64,000 nt of DNA from Ilyobacter polytropus DSM 2926 (GCF_000165505.1 NC_014633.1:558001-622000); one strand, 5' to 3'. Positions 32,767 through 43,637 are shown, counted from the stretch's first letter. The notes: generated from the letters alone by a model not told the origin. Program-made: numbers and translations.

Positions 32767-34448
32767 TCCCCTATTATCGTTTCTGAAAAAGACTTACCTG
32801 CTGGTATTATCGGATATACATTGCAATCTCTAGGAACTACCACGTCCACAAGAAGAGGCTGGTCATCATTTATCATCCCTTCAATCTGCTTTAGTTCCTC
32901 TACACTATTTACCCTTACTCCTCTTAAGCCATTTGCCTCTGCAAGTTTTACAAAATCAGGATTTACATCCAGAATTACTTCTGAATATCTCTTTTGATTA
33001 AAAAGTTCCTGCCATTGTCTAACCATTCCCAATGTTCCGTTGTTAAGTATAAAAATCTTTACAGGAAGATTATACTGCCTCAACATAATAAGTTCTTGCT
33101 GATTCATCTGAAATCCACCGTCTCCTATTATAGAGATTACCCTTTTGTCAGGATTCCCCACCTGTGCTCCTATAGCTGCAGGAAGTCCGTATCCCATAGT
33201 CCCAGCACCCCCAGATGTACAAAATGAAAGAGGTTGTTTAAATTTAAAATGCTGAGCTGTAAACATCTGGTGCTGTCCAACATCAGTAACCACTATACTT
33301 GTATCTGGTAAAATATCTCCTAGATACTTGATGGTACTGACCTGATTTAGACAGTCTCCTAGTGAATCCTCATCTAGTATATAAGACTCACACTTTTCCA
33401 TCCAATCGGAAAAGTCAGCCTCTATACCTGCATTAAGAAGGTCCTCTAATACATCCTTGGCATCTCCTATTAGTGGAAGGTCTATCTTAACATTTTTATT
33501 TATTTCTGCAGCATCTATATCCACATGTATTTTTTTTGCGTGAGGTGCAAATTTTTCTGGATCCCCAACTATTCTGTCATCAAATCTCATACCAAGGGAA
33601 ATTACTAAATCCGCCTCATTTACACACCTATTAGCCCATACCTTCCCGTGCATACCTATCATCCCCATATGTCCAGGAAAATTATGTGGAACTCCCCCAA
33701 GACCCATTAGAGTAGCTACACTAGGTGCATTTATTTTTGACAGCAGCTTTTGAGTTTCTTCTGCCGCTCCTGCATTCATGACACCGCCGCCTATTATAAA
33801 TACAGGATGATTTGCATTTTTTATAAGATTCACAGCAGAATTTATCTCTTTTGATGTATATTTTTTGGGATATTTATTTCCAACGTATTCACAGTGAATT
33901 GAAAATAATTCTTCAAACCTTTCCATTGAGATCTCCTGCATCTGTATATCTTTTGGAATGTCAACAAGTACAGGTCCCGGTCTTCCCTTTTTTGTCAGTG
34001 CATAGGCCTCTTTCAGAATCCCAGGAAGCTCTTCTATATCTTTTACAAGATAATTATGTTTTGTAATAGGTGAAGTTATTCCCAGTATATCAGATTCCTG
34101 AAAAGAATCTCTTCCGAGAAAACTTGTAGGAACTTGTCCTGTTATTACCAAAAGAGGAACTGAATCCATATATGCAGTCATTATTCCTGTGACTGTGTTT
34201 GTAGCTCCAGGCCCAGAAGTTGCAATACACACTCCTGTTTTGCCAGTAGTTCTTGCATAACCATCTGCAGCATGAGTCGCACCCTGCTCATGCCTTGCCA
34301 GATAATGTTTTATACCTTCAAAATCATAAAAAGCATCATAAATTGGAATAACTGCTCCTCCAGGATAACCAAATATATCCTTTACACCCATTCTTTTCAA
34401 AACCTCTAGCACAATTCTCGACCCTTTTAAAAAGCTTTTATAACTCAT
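32763..34448 (-). CDS. ilvB: Acetolactate synthase large (catalytic) subunit
   Basis: 561 residues, full length. Thiamine-diphosphate enzyme with the catalytic Glu in YLARHEQGATHAADGYAR near residue 48, FAD-region GLGGVPHNFPGHMGMIGMHG, and the ThDP motif GDGGFQMNQQEL...NNGTLGMVRQWQE near 440-475. It joins two pyruvates to acetolactate, the first step to valine and leucine, or acetohydroxybutyrate for isoleucine. No other branched-chain genes follow. A leader peptide rich in Leu and Ile plus a terminator precede it (34561-34756). Confidence 0.96.
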   Translation of the reverse strand: MSYKSFLKGSRIVLEVLKRMGVKDIFGYPGGAVIPIYDAFYDFEGIKHYLARHEQGATHAADGYARTTGKTGVCIATSGPGATNTVTGIMTAYMDSVPLLVITGQVPTSFLGRDSFQESDILGITSPITKHNYLVKDIEELPGILKEAYALTKKGRPGPVLVDIPKDIQMQEISMERFEELFSIHCEYVGNKYPKKYTSKEINSAVNLIKNANHPVFIIGGGVMNAGAAEETQKLLSKINAPSVATLMGLGGVPHNFPGHMGMIGMHGKVWANRCVNEADLVISLGMRFDDRIVGDPEKFAPHAKKIHVDIDAAEINKNVKIDLPLIGDAKDVLEDLLNAGIEADFSDWMEKCESYILDEDSLGDCLNQVSTIKYLGDILPDTSIVVTDVGQHQMFTAQHFKFKQPLSFCTSGGAGTMGYGLPAAIGAQVGNPDKRVISIIGDGGFQMNQQELIMLRQYNLPVKIFILNNGTLGMVRQWQELFNQKRYSEVILDVNPDFVKLAEANGLRGVRVNSVEELKQIEGMINDDQPLLVDVVVPRDCNVYPIIPAGKSFSETIIGE

Positions 34449-34560
34449 CTGTATCTCCCACCCCCGTATTTAACTAAATCTTTGATGCTAAACTTTTCTG
34501 TAATATCAAATGCTATTTAATTTACCAGAACGAATGACAAACGCCCTCTGTTATCTCCCT

Positions 34561-34594
34561 AAAAAAAAAAGCTTAAACCAGATGGCTCAAGCTT
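34561..34594 (-). terminator. Attenuator terminator upstream of ilvB
   Basis: aagcttgagcc / ggtttaagctt arms (with G-T pairs) followed on the minus strand by ten T. Upstream segments (ggcttgagctgag; ttttgat / atcaaaac) can pair in alternative ways. Confidence 0.85.
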
Positions 34595-34690
34595 GTTTTG
34601 ATTCATTGTTAACTCTCAGCTCAAGCCTTTTTTATGAGGATCAAAACAGGGCTCAAACTTCTATGTAAAAAACTTTCGTTTTTACAAAGT

Positions 34691-34756
34691 TTAAACCTGA
34701 GAGCAAATCAGTATGATAATGAGAAAAAATTTATATTCAAATCTATTAAAAGTCAT
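34691..34756 (-). CDS. ilvBN leader peptide
   Basis: 21 residues, MTFNRFEYKFFLIIILICSQV reading from the ATG at 34756 in parts: MTFNRFEYKFF then LIIILI then CSQV. Six consecutive Leu/Ile codons, plus a final Val, sit between promoter and terminator. CAGGAGA lies six bases before the ATG. This is the classic layout of ribosome-mediated attenuation: shortage of charged Leu or Ile tRNA stalls the ribosome on the control codons and lets transcription go on into ilvBN. Confidence 0.85.
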   Translation of the reverse strand: MTFNRFEYKFFLIIILICSQV

Positions 34757-34791
34757 ATTATTTCTCCTGTAAATAGCTTTTATTAGTACTA

Positions 34792-34820
34792 ATCATATAG
34801 TAATTTTGTCCATTTGTCAA
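34792..34820 (-). promoter_or_regulatory. Promoter of the ilvBN operon
   Basis: Minus strand TTGACA (34815-34820), 17 bp, TATGAT (34792-34797). Confidence 0.85.
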
Positions 34821-34854
34821 CGATTTTTAAACAATCAATCTCTATTCCCTTCAA

Positions 34855-35478
34855 TTATCTACCCCATTCATTGGGATTTTTATTCCATTTCATAGCTATT
34901 TCAGCTTCTTCTGAGTTTAGGTAGTTATCATTTTCTGCAAGATTTATGAGAGTTGAAAAGCTTGATATTGTTTGACATTCACATTTTGCATCTTCAAAAC
35001 TCTTAGCAGCTTTTTCAAACTCATAAGAAAATATTGCAAGCACTTCCACATGAGCTGCCCCAGCTTCTCTAGCTGCCTCCACAGCTTTTATAGAACTTCC
35101 ACCGGTAGAGATTAGATCTTCTATAACTATTACTCTTTTCCCTTTTAAGTCAGCTCCTTCTATCTGTTTCCCTGCTCCATGCTCTTTTTTCTTTGATCTT
35201 ATGTATGACATAGGTATATCTAGCTTTTCAGCAATAAATGCTGCCCAAGGTATTCCCGCTGTAGCAGTACCTGCAACTACATCATATTTTTTATTTTGGA
35301 GAAGTTCTACAAAACCTTCTACAACTATTTTTCTCCCTTCTGGATAGCCTATCACTTTTCTGTTGTCACAATAAATAGGACTCTTGATTCCAGATACATA
35401 AGTGAAAGGCTCCTTTACATTTAACCTCACTGCCTCTGTATCTAAAAGTACTTTCGCTACTTGTTTTGCTCTATCCAT
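34855..35478 (-). CDS. pyrE: Orotate phosphoribosyltransferase
   Basis: 207 residues from the ATG at 35478, which overlaps the pyrC stop by eight bases and has GGAG just ahead; a longer in-frame start at 35520 would lie deep in pyrC. PRPP loop VIVIEDLISTGGSS near 118-131 and the flexible KKKEHGAGKQIEG loop near 98. It makes orotidine monophosphate from orotate and PRPP. Last gene of the pyrBIKDFCE operon. Confidence 0.96.
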   Translation of the reverse strand: MDRAKQVAKVLLDTEAVRLNVKEPFTYVSGIKSPIYCDNRKVIGYPEGRKIVVEGFVELLQNKKYDVVAGTATAGIPWAAFIAEKLDIPMSYIRSKKKEHGAGKQIEGADLKGKRVIVIEDLISTGGSSIKAVEAAREAGAAHVEVLAIFSYEFEKAAKSFEDAKCECQTISSFSTLINLAENDNYLNSEEAEIAMKWNKNPNEWGR

Positions 35479-36727
35479 TAAACTCCACTTCCCTTCCGAT
35501 TTTATTTTTAAAATTTCCATTTTTATATACTATCTCGCCTCTGACAATAGTTGTCAGCACAGTCCCTCCTGTTTTAATTCCTTCATACGGACTCCACCCA
35601 CACTTAGAGATGACTTCTTCTCTTTTTATAACTCTCTCTTGATTCATGTCTATCTCTACAAAGTCTGCATCATAGCCGACTTTTATTTTACCTTTGTTTT
35701 TTATATTAAAGATTTCAGCAGGATTTTTGCTCATAACCTCTATAAGCCTTTTCATGCTTATCTTACCTTCCTTTATGCCTTTCAACATTATCTCCAAAGA
35801 ATGTTCTACTCCTGGAATTCCAAAGGTCGTCTTTTCCATTTTTTCAGACAGAAGGTGAGGAGCATGATCGGTTCCCACTGTATCAATTATTCCGTTATTA
35901 AGGGCATCCCACAGCTTTTCGTTGTCTTTATCCCTTTTAAGCTCAGGTTTCATTATAAGCAACTTACTGTTTTGTTCGTTTTCATCCCTGTTGTTGGTAT
36001 TCAGAAAAAGATGATGAGGAGTTACTTCTCCGTATACTTTCATTCCTTCCTCTTTTGCTTTCTTCAACTCCTCTACCTCTTCTACTAAAGACAGATGGCA
36101 GAGATAAAGTCTATTTTTATTTTTCTTAGAAAGAGAAATGGCTTTTTTTACCATCTCTTCCTCTGCATGGACACTTACTATTTCAGACGATGAAAAAATT
36201 TCATTTAAGATTTCATCATTTTCAACCATCATCTTACCAGTAGAAATATTCAAAAATACCTTTGTTGAAGCTGTATTTTTTACATTTTTTATTTCTTGAC
36301 TGTTGTTGTCTCCTGCTGCACCAAAATGAAAACCATAATCTACATAAGTTTTATTTTTAAATATATCTCTTTTGTCATCAAGGATTTCTTCAGTTATTGT
36401 AGCAGGAATAGTGTTAGGCATATCTAAAAAGGTAGTAACCCCGCCCTTAGCACAAGCCATAGATCCAGTAGTCGCACTTTCTTTATGAGTCAGACCTGGA
36501 TCCCTCATATGAACATGAGGATCCACTACTCCAGGGATGAGGTATCTTCCCTCAAGGTCTAGGTAGTCCATTCTTACAAGGTGAGTATCAGTCTTAAATA
36601 CTTTTTTTATAGCATCCTCTATACTTATCTCCTTGGATATCTCTGCTATTTTACCCTTTGATACCAGTATATCTCTCAGAGTCTCTTCTCCGTTTTCCAG
36701 TACCAGCCTGGCGTTTTTTATCAGCAT
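35471..36727 (-). CDS. pyrC: Dihydroorotase
   Basis: 418 residues, class I dihydroorotase length. Metal-binding DPHVHMRDPG near residue 70, the carboxylated-Lys region, HLSL near 184 and GTDHAPHLLSEK near 300. It interconverts carbamoyl-aspartate and dihydroorotate. Its start overlaps pyrF by seven bases and its end overlaps pyrE by eight, showing tight translational coupling. Confidence 0.96.
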   Translation of the reverse strand: MLIKNARLVLENGEETLRDILVSKGKIAEISKEISIEDAIKKVFKTDTHLVRMDYLDLEGRYLIPGVVDPHVHMRDPGLTHKESATTGSMACAKGGVTTFLDMPNTIPATITEEILDDKRDIFKNKTYVDYGFHFGAAGDNNSQEIKNVKNTASTKVFLNISTGKMMVENDEILNEIFSSSEIVSVHAEEEMVKKAISLSKKNKNRLYLCHLSLVEEVEELKKAKEEGMKVYGEVTPHHLFLNTNNRDENEQNSKLLIMKPELKRDKDNEKLWDALNNGIIDTVGTDHAPHLLSEKMEKTTFGIPGVEHSLEIMLKGIKEGKISMKRLIEVMSKNPAEIFNIKNKGKIKVGYDADFVEIDMNQERVIKREEVISKCGWSPYEGIKTGGTVLTTIVRGEIVYKNGNFKNKIGREVEFNG

Positions 36728-37446
36728 ACCTTCGCCTCTGCCAGACCTTCTTTTATCTCACCTAAGACAAGTTCAGCAGCATTTACAGGATCATCAGCCT
36801 TGGTTATAGGTCTTCCTACCACCAGATAGTCACACCCCTTTAATATGGCATCTTTAGGAGTCATGATCCTCTGCTGATCATTTGCCGCAGCCCATTTGGG
36901 TCTTACACCTGGGCAGATAGTCTTAAAGTCTTTTCCGCATTTTTCTTTTATAGCCGATGCTTCCCAAGGAGAGCAGACAACTCCGTCCATTCCGCTTTCT
37001 TTGGTTACCTTTGCCCAGTGCATCGCAAGTTCTTTAATAGAATGCTCTGTCTGATAAAGTTCTTTTATCTCGTCATCAGAGAAACTTGTGAGGACAGTTA
37101 CAGCAATGGCTAAAGCATCTGGATTTATCTTCTTGACCTCTTCAGAAACACTCTTCATCATCTTTCGACCACCTGCAGCATGAACATTAAACATAAAGAC
37201 ATTCTGTTTTGCTGCAAAGACAGACGCCATCATAGTTGTATTCGGTATATCGTGAAATTTAAGATCTAAAAAAACCTTTTTTCCAAGAGAACTGAGATAA
37301 TCTACGGCTTCTCCTTTGGAATTTAGAAACATTTCAAGTCCTACCTTATATACAGAGACCGATTCTCCCAATACTTCTACTAAACCCTTTGCTTCCTCTA
37401 TTGTCGGAAAGTCTAGTGCCACTATAAGTCTGTCTTTAGCATTCAT
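36721..37446 (-). CDS. pyrF: Orotidine-5'-phosphate decarboxylase
   Basis: 241 residues. Catalytic FLDLKFHDIPNTT near 58-70 gives the Asp-Lys-Asp tetrad; the phosphate-binding end is VVGRPITKADDPV near 212. It makes UMP, the last step of the pathway. Overlaps pyrC at its 3' end; pyrD lies 41 bp upstream. Confidence 0.97.
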   Translation of the reverse strand: MNAKDRLIVALDFPTIEEAKGLVEVLGESVSVYKVGLEMFLNSKGEAVDYLSSLGKKVFLDLKFHDIPNTTMMASVFAAKQNVFMFNVHAAGGRKMMKSVSEEVKKINPDALAIAVTVLTSFSDDEIKELYQTEHSIKELAMHWAKVTKESGMDGVVCSPWEASAIKEKCGKDFKTICPGVRPKWAAANDQQRIMTPKDAILKGCDYLVVGRPITKADDPVNAAELVLGEIKEGLAEAKVC

Positions 37447-37487
37447 TTTATTCCCCCTAAATGATTCATTGTTTTCGATAACTCAAA

Positions 37488-38408
37488 CTATTTATTTGGA
37501 TGTGCTGCTCCTACAATCTCTGATATGTTATCTATATTATTTTCAATGCAGTATTTTTCAAGGCCCTCTTTAATCTCTAGAGGAAGTATTGGATTCATAA
37601 ATATTCCTGTCCCTAGGGATATTGCAGATGCACCTGCCATTAAAAATTCTATTGCGTCATTTACACTGCTTATGCCGCCCATACCAAGTACCGGTATTTT
37701 TACAGCCTGTGAAACCTGATATATCATTCTAAGGGCTACAGGCTTTACTGCAGGACCTGAAAGGCCTCCGAATATATTCCCTAAAACAGGCTTCTTTTTC
37801 TTTATATCGATAGACATCCCTAAAAGGGTGTTGATGAGAGCCACTGCATCTGCCCCGTTTTCTTCTACAATCTTTGCTATCGCTACTATATCTGTAACAT
37901 TAGGAGAAAGTTTAACTATTACTGGCTTAGTCGTTACCTCTTTTACCGCCTTAGTCACTGCCCCTGCCACTTCAGGTCTAGCACCAAAGGCCATCCCACC
38001 GTCTTTTACATTGGGGCAAGAGATATTTAGCTCTATTGCCTTTACGGCCTCTATACTTTCCACTCTCTTTGCTATCTCCACATATTCCTCGATGGTTCTA
38101 CCGTTTATGTTAGTTATAATAGGACTAGTTATCTTCCCATCTATCTCTTTTGTTATCACATTCTCAAAATGATCTATCCCAGGGTTTTCAAGCCCTACAG
38201 AGTTCAGCATTCCTCCTGGAGTTTCAGCTATTCTTGTACCAGAGTTTCCGTCTCTAGGTTCTAATGTAAGGCCTTTTACAACTACTGCTCCCAGTTCGTT
38301 AGGATCAAAATAATCTTTATACTCAAGGCCAAATCCAAAGCATCCTGATGCTGTCATTATGGGATTTTTCAAATCCAAACCTACAAAATTAGTTTTCAAT
38401 CTATTCAA
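37488..38408 (-). CDS. pyrD: Dihydroorotate dehydrogenase B, catalytic subunit
   Basis: 306 residues, class 1B barrel with FMN. NPIMTASGCFGFG at the N-terminus, ELNISCPNVKDGG near 127 with the class-1 active-site Cys, and LGMGGISSVNDAIEFLMAGAS near 245. With PyrK it passes electrons from dihydroorotate to NAD. It starts 20 bp after pyrK. Confidence 0.97.
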   Translation of the reverse strand: MNRLKTNFVGLDLKNPIMTASGCFGFGLEYKDYFDPNELGAVVVKGLTLEPRDGNSGTRIAETPGGMLNSVGLENPGIDHFENVITKEIDGKITSPIITNINGRTIEEYVEIAKRVESIEAVKAIELNISCPNVKDGGMAFGARPEVAGAVTKAVKEVTTKPVIVKLSPNVTDIVAIAKIVEENGADAVALINTLLGMSIDIKKKKPVLGNIFGGLSGPAVKPVALRMIYQVSQAVKIPVLGMGGISSVNDAIEFLMAGASAISLGTGIFMNPILPLEIKEGLEKYCIENNIDNISEIVGAAHPNK

Positions 38409-38427
38409 AATTATTCACCCCTCAAAA

Positions 38428-39231
38428 TTATTTTCCGCAGCTGCATCCTGTATTTTCTTTAGGATTTACGTCCACAATTACCTCAGCCTCAAATACAGGC
38501 CCGTCTGCACAAACTCTTTTCATTCCCTCTTTAGTTTTTATAGAGCATCCTACGCAGGCCTTCACTCCACAGGCCATTTTTTCCTCTAGGGATATCTGAC
38601 ATCTCATATTGTGTTCTGACGCTACCCTGGCAACTGCCTCCATCATTTTATGAGGTCCACATGTATACACAATATCATATTTTTCTTTAGAAAGAAGTTC
38701 TTTCATCGCATCTACTGCATTTCCCTTCAATCCCACAGTACCGTCATCAGTGGCAAAGACTATATCCTCTTTTGGGAAGTGGTAGTTGTCTGCTATTCTC
38801 ACTGCACCGACGTCTCTTCCCGCTGCGATTATTGTAACGGTATTCTTATTTTTTACTGATTCCACCAAGTATTTCAGAGGAGCCATACCCATTCCTCCAC
38901 CTACTACGAGAATCTTCTTTCCCTTTAGCTCTGTATCAAAGCCTGTACCTAAAGGCCCCTGTAATCTAATCTCTTCACCGATCTTATAATTGGTAAATTC
39001 CTTAGTTCCTTCACCTATTACTTCATAATAAAATTCAAGCATATGATTTTCCTGATCTGCATAATGTATACTTATTGGCCTTCCTAATATTCTTATCCCG
39101 TTATGGCACTTTATCATGTAAAACTGTCCTGCTTTGGCTGCGACAGCTGATTTTACCGCCTTTACTTTCATAAGATAGTAGTTATCTCCCATATTTTTGT
39201 TTTCTATGATTACCCCGTCTTCTAAAAACAT
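38428..39231 (-). CDS. pyrK: Dihydroorotate dehydrogenase B, electron-transfer subunit
   Basis: 267 residues. FAD domain with RPISIHYAD near 52, NAD-binding VVGGGMGMAPLKYL near 108, and the C-terminal 2Fe-2S loop CGVKACVGCSIKTKEGMKRVC near 222-242. It accepts electrons from PyrD and reduces NAD. Gene order pyrI-pyrK-pyrD. Confidence 0.96.
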   Translation of the reverse strand: MFLEDGVIIENKNMGDNYYLMKVKAVKSAVAAKAGQFYMIKCHNGIRILGRPISIHYADQENHMLEFYYEVIGEGTKEFTNYKIGEEIRLQGPLGTGFDTELKGKKILVVGGGMGMAPLKYLVESVKNKNTVTIIAAGRDVGAVRIADNYHFPKEDIVFATDDGTVGLKGNAVDAMKELLSKEKYDIVYTCGPHKMMEAVARVASEHNMRCQISLEEKMACGVKACVGCSIKTKEGMKRVCADGPVFEAEVIVDVNPKENTGCSCGK

Positions 39232-39244
39232 GCTGCCTCCTCTA

Positions 39245-39682
39245 TTATTTCAAAATTATATTATTTTTCTTAATACTTGTCTCACAATAAGCACATCTGT
39301 ATTTTTTACCTTCTTTGTAGAATTTAGTAGGTACTTTTTCAAAATTTGTAACACATTTTTGATTATGGCATTTTATAACATCGTTGATGATATCTGGAAT
39401 TTCAACCATTTTCTTTTCCACTACCTTATAATTCTTTATTATATTTATAGATGCCATTGGAGCTAAAATGGATATTTTTTCTATCTCCTCGTCTTTCAAT
39501 ATTCTTCCATCTATTTTTATTATCCCTTTTTTTCCCTGTTTTTTACTCTCTAGATTAAAAGCTACCATTATTGTCCCTTGTTCTTTATTTAGTTCCAAAA
39601 GATTCATTATTTCCAGAGTTTTCTCTGAGTCTATATGATCTATTACCGTTCCGTTTTCAATTGCATTTATCTGAAGTTCCAT
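39245..39682 (-). CDS. pyrI: Aspartate carbamoyltransferase regulatory subunit
   Basis: 145 residues from the ATG at 39682. The allosteric domain starts MELQINAIENGTVIDHI, and the C-terminal zinc domain has Cys pairs CHNQKC and CAYC. It binds CTP and ATP and forms the dodecamer with PyrB. Its presence means the transcarbamylase here is of the E. coli type, regulated by nucleotides. Confidence 0.96.
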   Translation of the reverse strand: MELQINAIENGTVIDHIDSEKTLEIMNLLELNKEQGTIMVAFNLESKKQGKKGIIKIDGRILKDEEIEKISILAPMASINIIKNYKVVEKKMVEIPDIINDVIKCHNQKCVTNFEKVPTKFYKEGKKYRCAYCETSIKKNNIILK

Positions 39683-39697
39683 CCTCAAAATACCCCC

Positions 39698-40830
<1,133 letters not shown>

Positions 40831-40863
40831 TTTCTACCTCCTTTTAAAATTTTTACTGGAATT

Positions 40864-40892
40864 ATTCTATCAAAAAAAACAGATTAATGCAA
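40864..40892 (-). promoter_or_regulatory. Promoter of the pyr operon
   Basis: Minus strand TTGCAT (40887-40892), 17 bp, TAGAAT (40864-40869), about 30 bp before the leader peptide start. Confidence 0.75.
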
Positions 40893-40937
40893 CTTTTTTT
40901 ATAAAAACCTTATTTTAAAGCTTAAAAGACCAGAATA

Positions 40938-42401
40938 TCAAAACATCTTAAGTTGCTCTCCAGGTTTTATTGGATCCACTTTCAATTCTTTTTCCAGATT
41001 TTCTGCATATATTTTTATATCTTTTAGAATCTTAATTTTTTCTTTTTCTCCTCTATACTTTTTTTCTAATTCCAAAATTTCATTTTTTAAAGAATCAATA
41101 TTTTGAAAACCTTCACGTTCGTTACTTATACATTTATAACAGTGTCTTTTCCATTCTGACATTTCATCCTCTGTCAAAATCTCAGGCATATTCCTTCCTA
41201 TAAATCTAAAATAAAGTTCCTTATATTTTTTATCTTTAAATTTAGGTATGTACTGATAATTCTCTCTGTGCATGGCTGCCATCTCTTTCTTGTCCCATTG
41301 ACTGGCAAATGAGCCGTATATATCTAAATCTGCATCTATTTTCACTTTATCTTTTTCTCTCGTAAATACATTCAGAAACTCTTCTTTTCTTTTAGCTGAT
41401 AGTTTTTTTATTTTTTCCATCTTATATTTCAGATTTACAGATATTTCTTCCAGAAATTTTGGTTTCTCCCTGAGGTTATTATAAGGAATAACAAGTGGAC
41501 TTTGATTAATTCTTATCTGTTTTAAACCTGGTCTAGTTATCCCTATCTCTTCAAGCTTTTCATTGGAATAATATAAATATTCCTTTATCTCATCAAAATC
41601 CATCTTTTCAAGATTTTCCACATCACTTAAAATATCAATAAATAAAAATGCATTTTTATCTCCCTGATTTATAAAATCTCCAATTTTATAAATAATTGAA
41701 GCGTAGCCTCTGTCATAACCATATCCAAAATCTATATGTAAAAACAATTCGTCCTTAGAGAGTTCTGATTTTACAAAATCCTTGTCCCTAAGGTTGAAAA
41801 AATAATCAAAAACATTTGGAGATTTTTTACTGATAAGTTCTGCCAATCCAATTGTAGCATAGACATCTGATTTCGCATCATGGGCATTTTCATGAATGAT
41901 CCCATTTGCTATGCTCAGCTCTTCTAGCCTAAACGATGGCCTGCCGTCATCTTTTAGCGGCCACTTAAGAAGTTCTGGCTTCATAACGTAGACACCTAAA
42001 ATAGCTCTCATAAAGTCCCATCTCGAACAGTTGTTTTTCCACTCCCTTTCATAGGGATCTCGAAAAGTTCTGTAAAATAAATTTCTAGTTACTTCATCAT
42101 CAAACTTGATACTGTTATACCCTATTGTCACTGTTCCCTCTTTTGTAAACTCTTTAAAGAGTATTTCTGCCAGTTCATTTTCTGTTATTCCTTTTTCATT
42201 TGATTCCTTTGGTGTTATTCCTGTTATAATGCTTGCCTCAGGATTTGGAAGATAATCCTCAGCAACTTTACAGTAATAGACCATCTCATCTACCACTTTA
42301 AAATCCATATCCGTTCTGACCCCTGCAAACTGAGAAATCCTATCTCTTTTAGGGTCTGCTCCAAAAGTTTCATAGTCGTACCAGAGATAAGTTTTTTTCA
42401 T
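40938..42401 (-). CDS. sbcB: Exodeoxyribonuclease I (SbcB)
   Basis: 487 residues from the ATG at 42401 (AAGGAG upstream). DnaQ-type exonuclease: ExoI WYDYETFGADPKRDRISQFAG near 6-26, GYNSIKFDDEVTRNLFYRTF near 100, and HDAKSDVYATIGLA near 175 giving the DEDDh residues. The C-terminal SH3-like and helical extensions of ExoI are present, so the length is right. It degrades single-stranded DNA 3' to 5' in recombination and repair. Single-gene unit. Confidence 0.93.
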   Translation of the reverse strand: MKKTYLWYDYETFGADPKRDRISQFAGVRTDMDFKVVDEMVYYCKVAEDYLPNPEASIITGITPKESNEKGITENELAEILFKEFTKEGTVTIGYNSIKFDDEVTRNLFYRTFRDPYEREWKNNCSRWDFMRAILGVYVMKPELLKWPLKDDGRPSFRLEELSIANGIIHENAHDAKSDVYATIGLAELISKKSPNVFDYFFNLRDKDFVKSELSKDELFLHIDFGYGYDRGYASIIYKIGDFINQGDKNAFLFIDILSDVENLEKMDFDEIKEYLYYSNEKLEEIGITRPGLKQIRINQSPLVIPYNNLREKPKFLEEISVNLKYKMEKIKKLSAKRKEEFLNVFTREKDKVKIDADLDIYGSFASQWDKKEMAAMHRENYQYIPKFKDKKYKELYFRFIGRNMPEILTEDEMSEWKRHCYKCISNEREGFQNIDSLKNEILELEKKYRGEKEKIKILKDIKIYAENLEKELKVDPIKPGEQLKMF

Positions 42402-42505
42402 AATAAGCAACTCCTTAATAAAATTATTTTACTGTATCAGTATACTAGACTGAGTATTAAAATCAAATAATATAAATTATATATTAATCTAAAATAGATC
42501 TTCTA

Positions 42506-42538
42506 TAAAAAAAGATCCAGGCACATTCCCGGATCTTT
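42506..42538 (-). terminator. Terminator downstream of murI
   Basis: aaagatcc / ggatcttt arms with T-run on the minus strand, about 150 bp past the murI stop. Confidence 0.8.
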
Positions 42539-42691
42539 CCATGATATTTCACTTCATTTTTTAAAAATATGAGATCTTTAAAATCCGTAAAAAAACTAGT
42601 ATATCATCAATTAGTCATAAGATACCCTAAAAACGCAACCTTCTCTAGAATTATTTTTTTGATATCTACGATTGAAGTTTTACGACAAAAT

Positions 42692-43477
42692 TTATAACTC
42701 TATCTTATATACTTTATTGATATCTTCACCTAGAAAATCAGCTGCGACTTCTTTAAACTTTTTTATGTCACCGCTTATATAATACTCCGGATCTCCGTTT
42801 TTATTTTTTTTCGACTTCCCTGCTTTCAAAAACAGCTCTTTTTTTACTGTATCAGCAGTTTCTTTTGCAGAATCTACTATAGTTCCTTTAAAGTATCTGG
42901 CTATAACATGTCTTATAAGCGGATAATGAGTACACCCCAACAATAACGTATCTGTTTGTTCTGGTATATAGCTTAGATACTCTTTTACAACTTCGTCATT
43001 CTCTAGAGTATCCTCCCAACCATCTTCTATCATATAACACAACTTCGGACACCCTTTTTGAAATACCGAAATCTTCCTGTTTATGTTTCTCAAAGCCTTT
43101 GGATAAGCATCCATAGCAACGGTTGCAGGTGTTGCAAATATGCCAATAGAATTATTTGAAGTCATCTCTACCCCAACTTTAGCACCAGTATCTATCACTC
43201 CAACTATAGGAATATGCGCAAATCTCGACTTTAATGTATCAAGAGCTGCGGCAGTAGCTACGCTGCACGCTACAACAACTGCATCAACACCGTTAAGCAC
43301 TAAAAATTCCACAATTTTCATACAGTGCTCTCTTATCTGGTCTACACTCAAATTTTCATAATGAAAATTTTTGTTGTCTCCATAATATATTATTGTATCT
43401 TCAGGCAAAATTTTATTAATCTCTTTTACTACGGTAATTCCTCCGACACCAGAATCAAAAACCCCGATTTTCGCCAT
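42692..43477 (-). CDS. murI: Glutamate racemase (divergent)
   Basis: 261 residues. N-terminal FDSGVGGITVVKEI is the family start; catalytic Cys residues are in VVACSVATAAAL (usually ACNTA) near 70 and LLGCTHYPLI near 180. The GDNKNFHYENLS segment replaces the usual GDTARxPYGxRS. So both Cys are kept but two signature loops differ. It probably makes D-glutamate for peptidoglycan, although an aspartate/glutamate racemase relative is possible. Monocistronic. Confidence 0.85.
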   Translation of the reverse strand: MAKIGVFDSGVGGITVVKEINKILPEDTIIYYGDNKNFHYENLSVDQIREHCMKIVEFLVLNGVDAVVVACSVATAAALDTLKSRFAHIPIVGVIDTGAKVGVEMTSNNSIGIFATPATVAMDAYPKALRNINRKISVFQKGCPKLCYMIEDGWEDTLENDEVVKEYLSYIPEQTDTLLLGCTHYPLIRHVIARYFKGTIVDSAKETADTVKKELFLKAGKSKKNKNGDPEYYISGDIKKFKEVAADFLGEDINKVYKIEL

Positions 43478-43518
43478 TCAAATTTCACTCCTTCAATAGT
43501 TTCATTCCAAAACAACAA

Positions 43519-43575
43519 TAAAAAACTAAAGGTCAAACATCTTCTTAAACAAGAAGCCTATTTGACCCTAGTTTT
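43519..43575 (-). terminator. Terminator of gltS region
   Basis: Long stem aaactaaaggtcaaa / tttgaccctagttt with an inner cttctt/aagaag hairpin and T-run on the minus strand. It lies between gltS (upstream in transcription is 43638-44831) and the murI start. Confidence 0.65.
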
Positions 43576-43637
43576 CTAACACAATCTAATTTAATATTCA
43601 ATAGGCAATATATATTTTATATCTTCAATAATTCAAT

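Noticed and set aside
35402-36088. Long open frame of 228 codons on the plus strand
   Set aside because: It is antisense to pyrE and pyrC, whose motifs and coupled overlaps are certain; no ribosome site, and its composition is that of a shadow frame.
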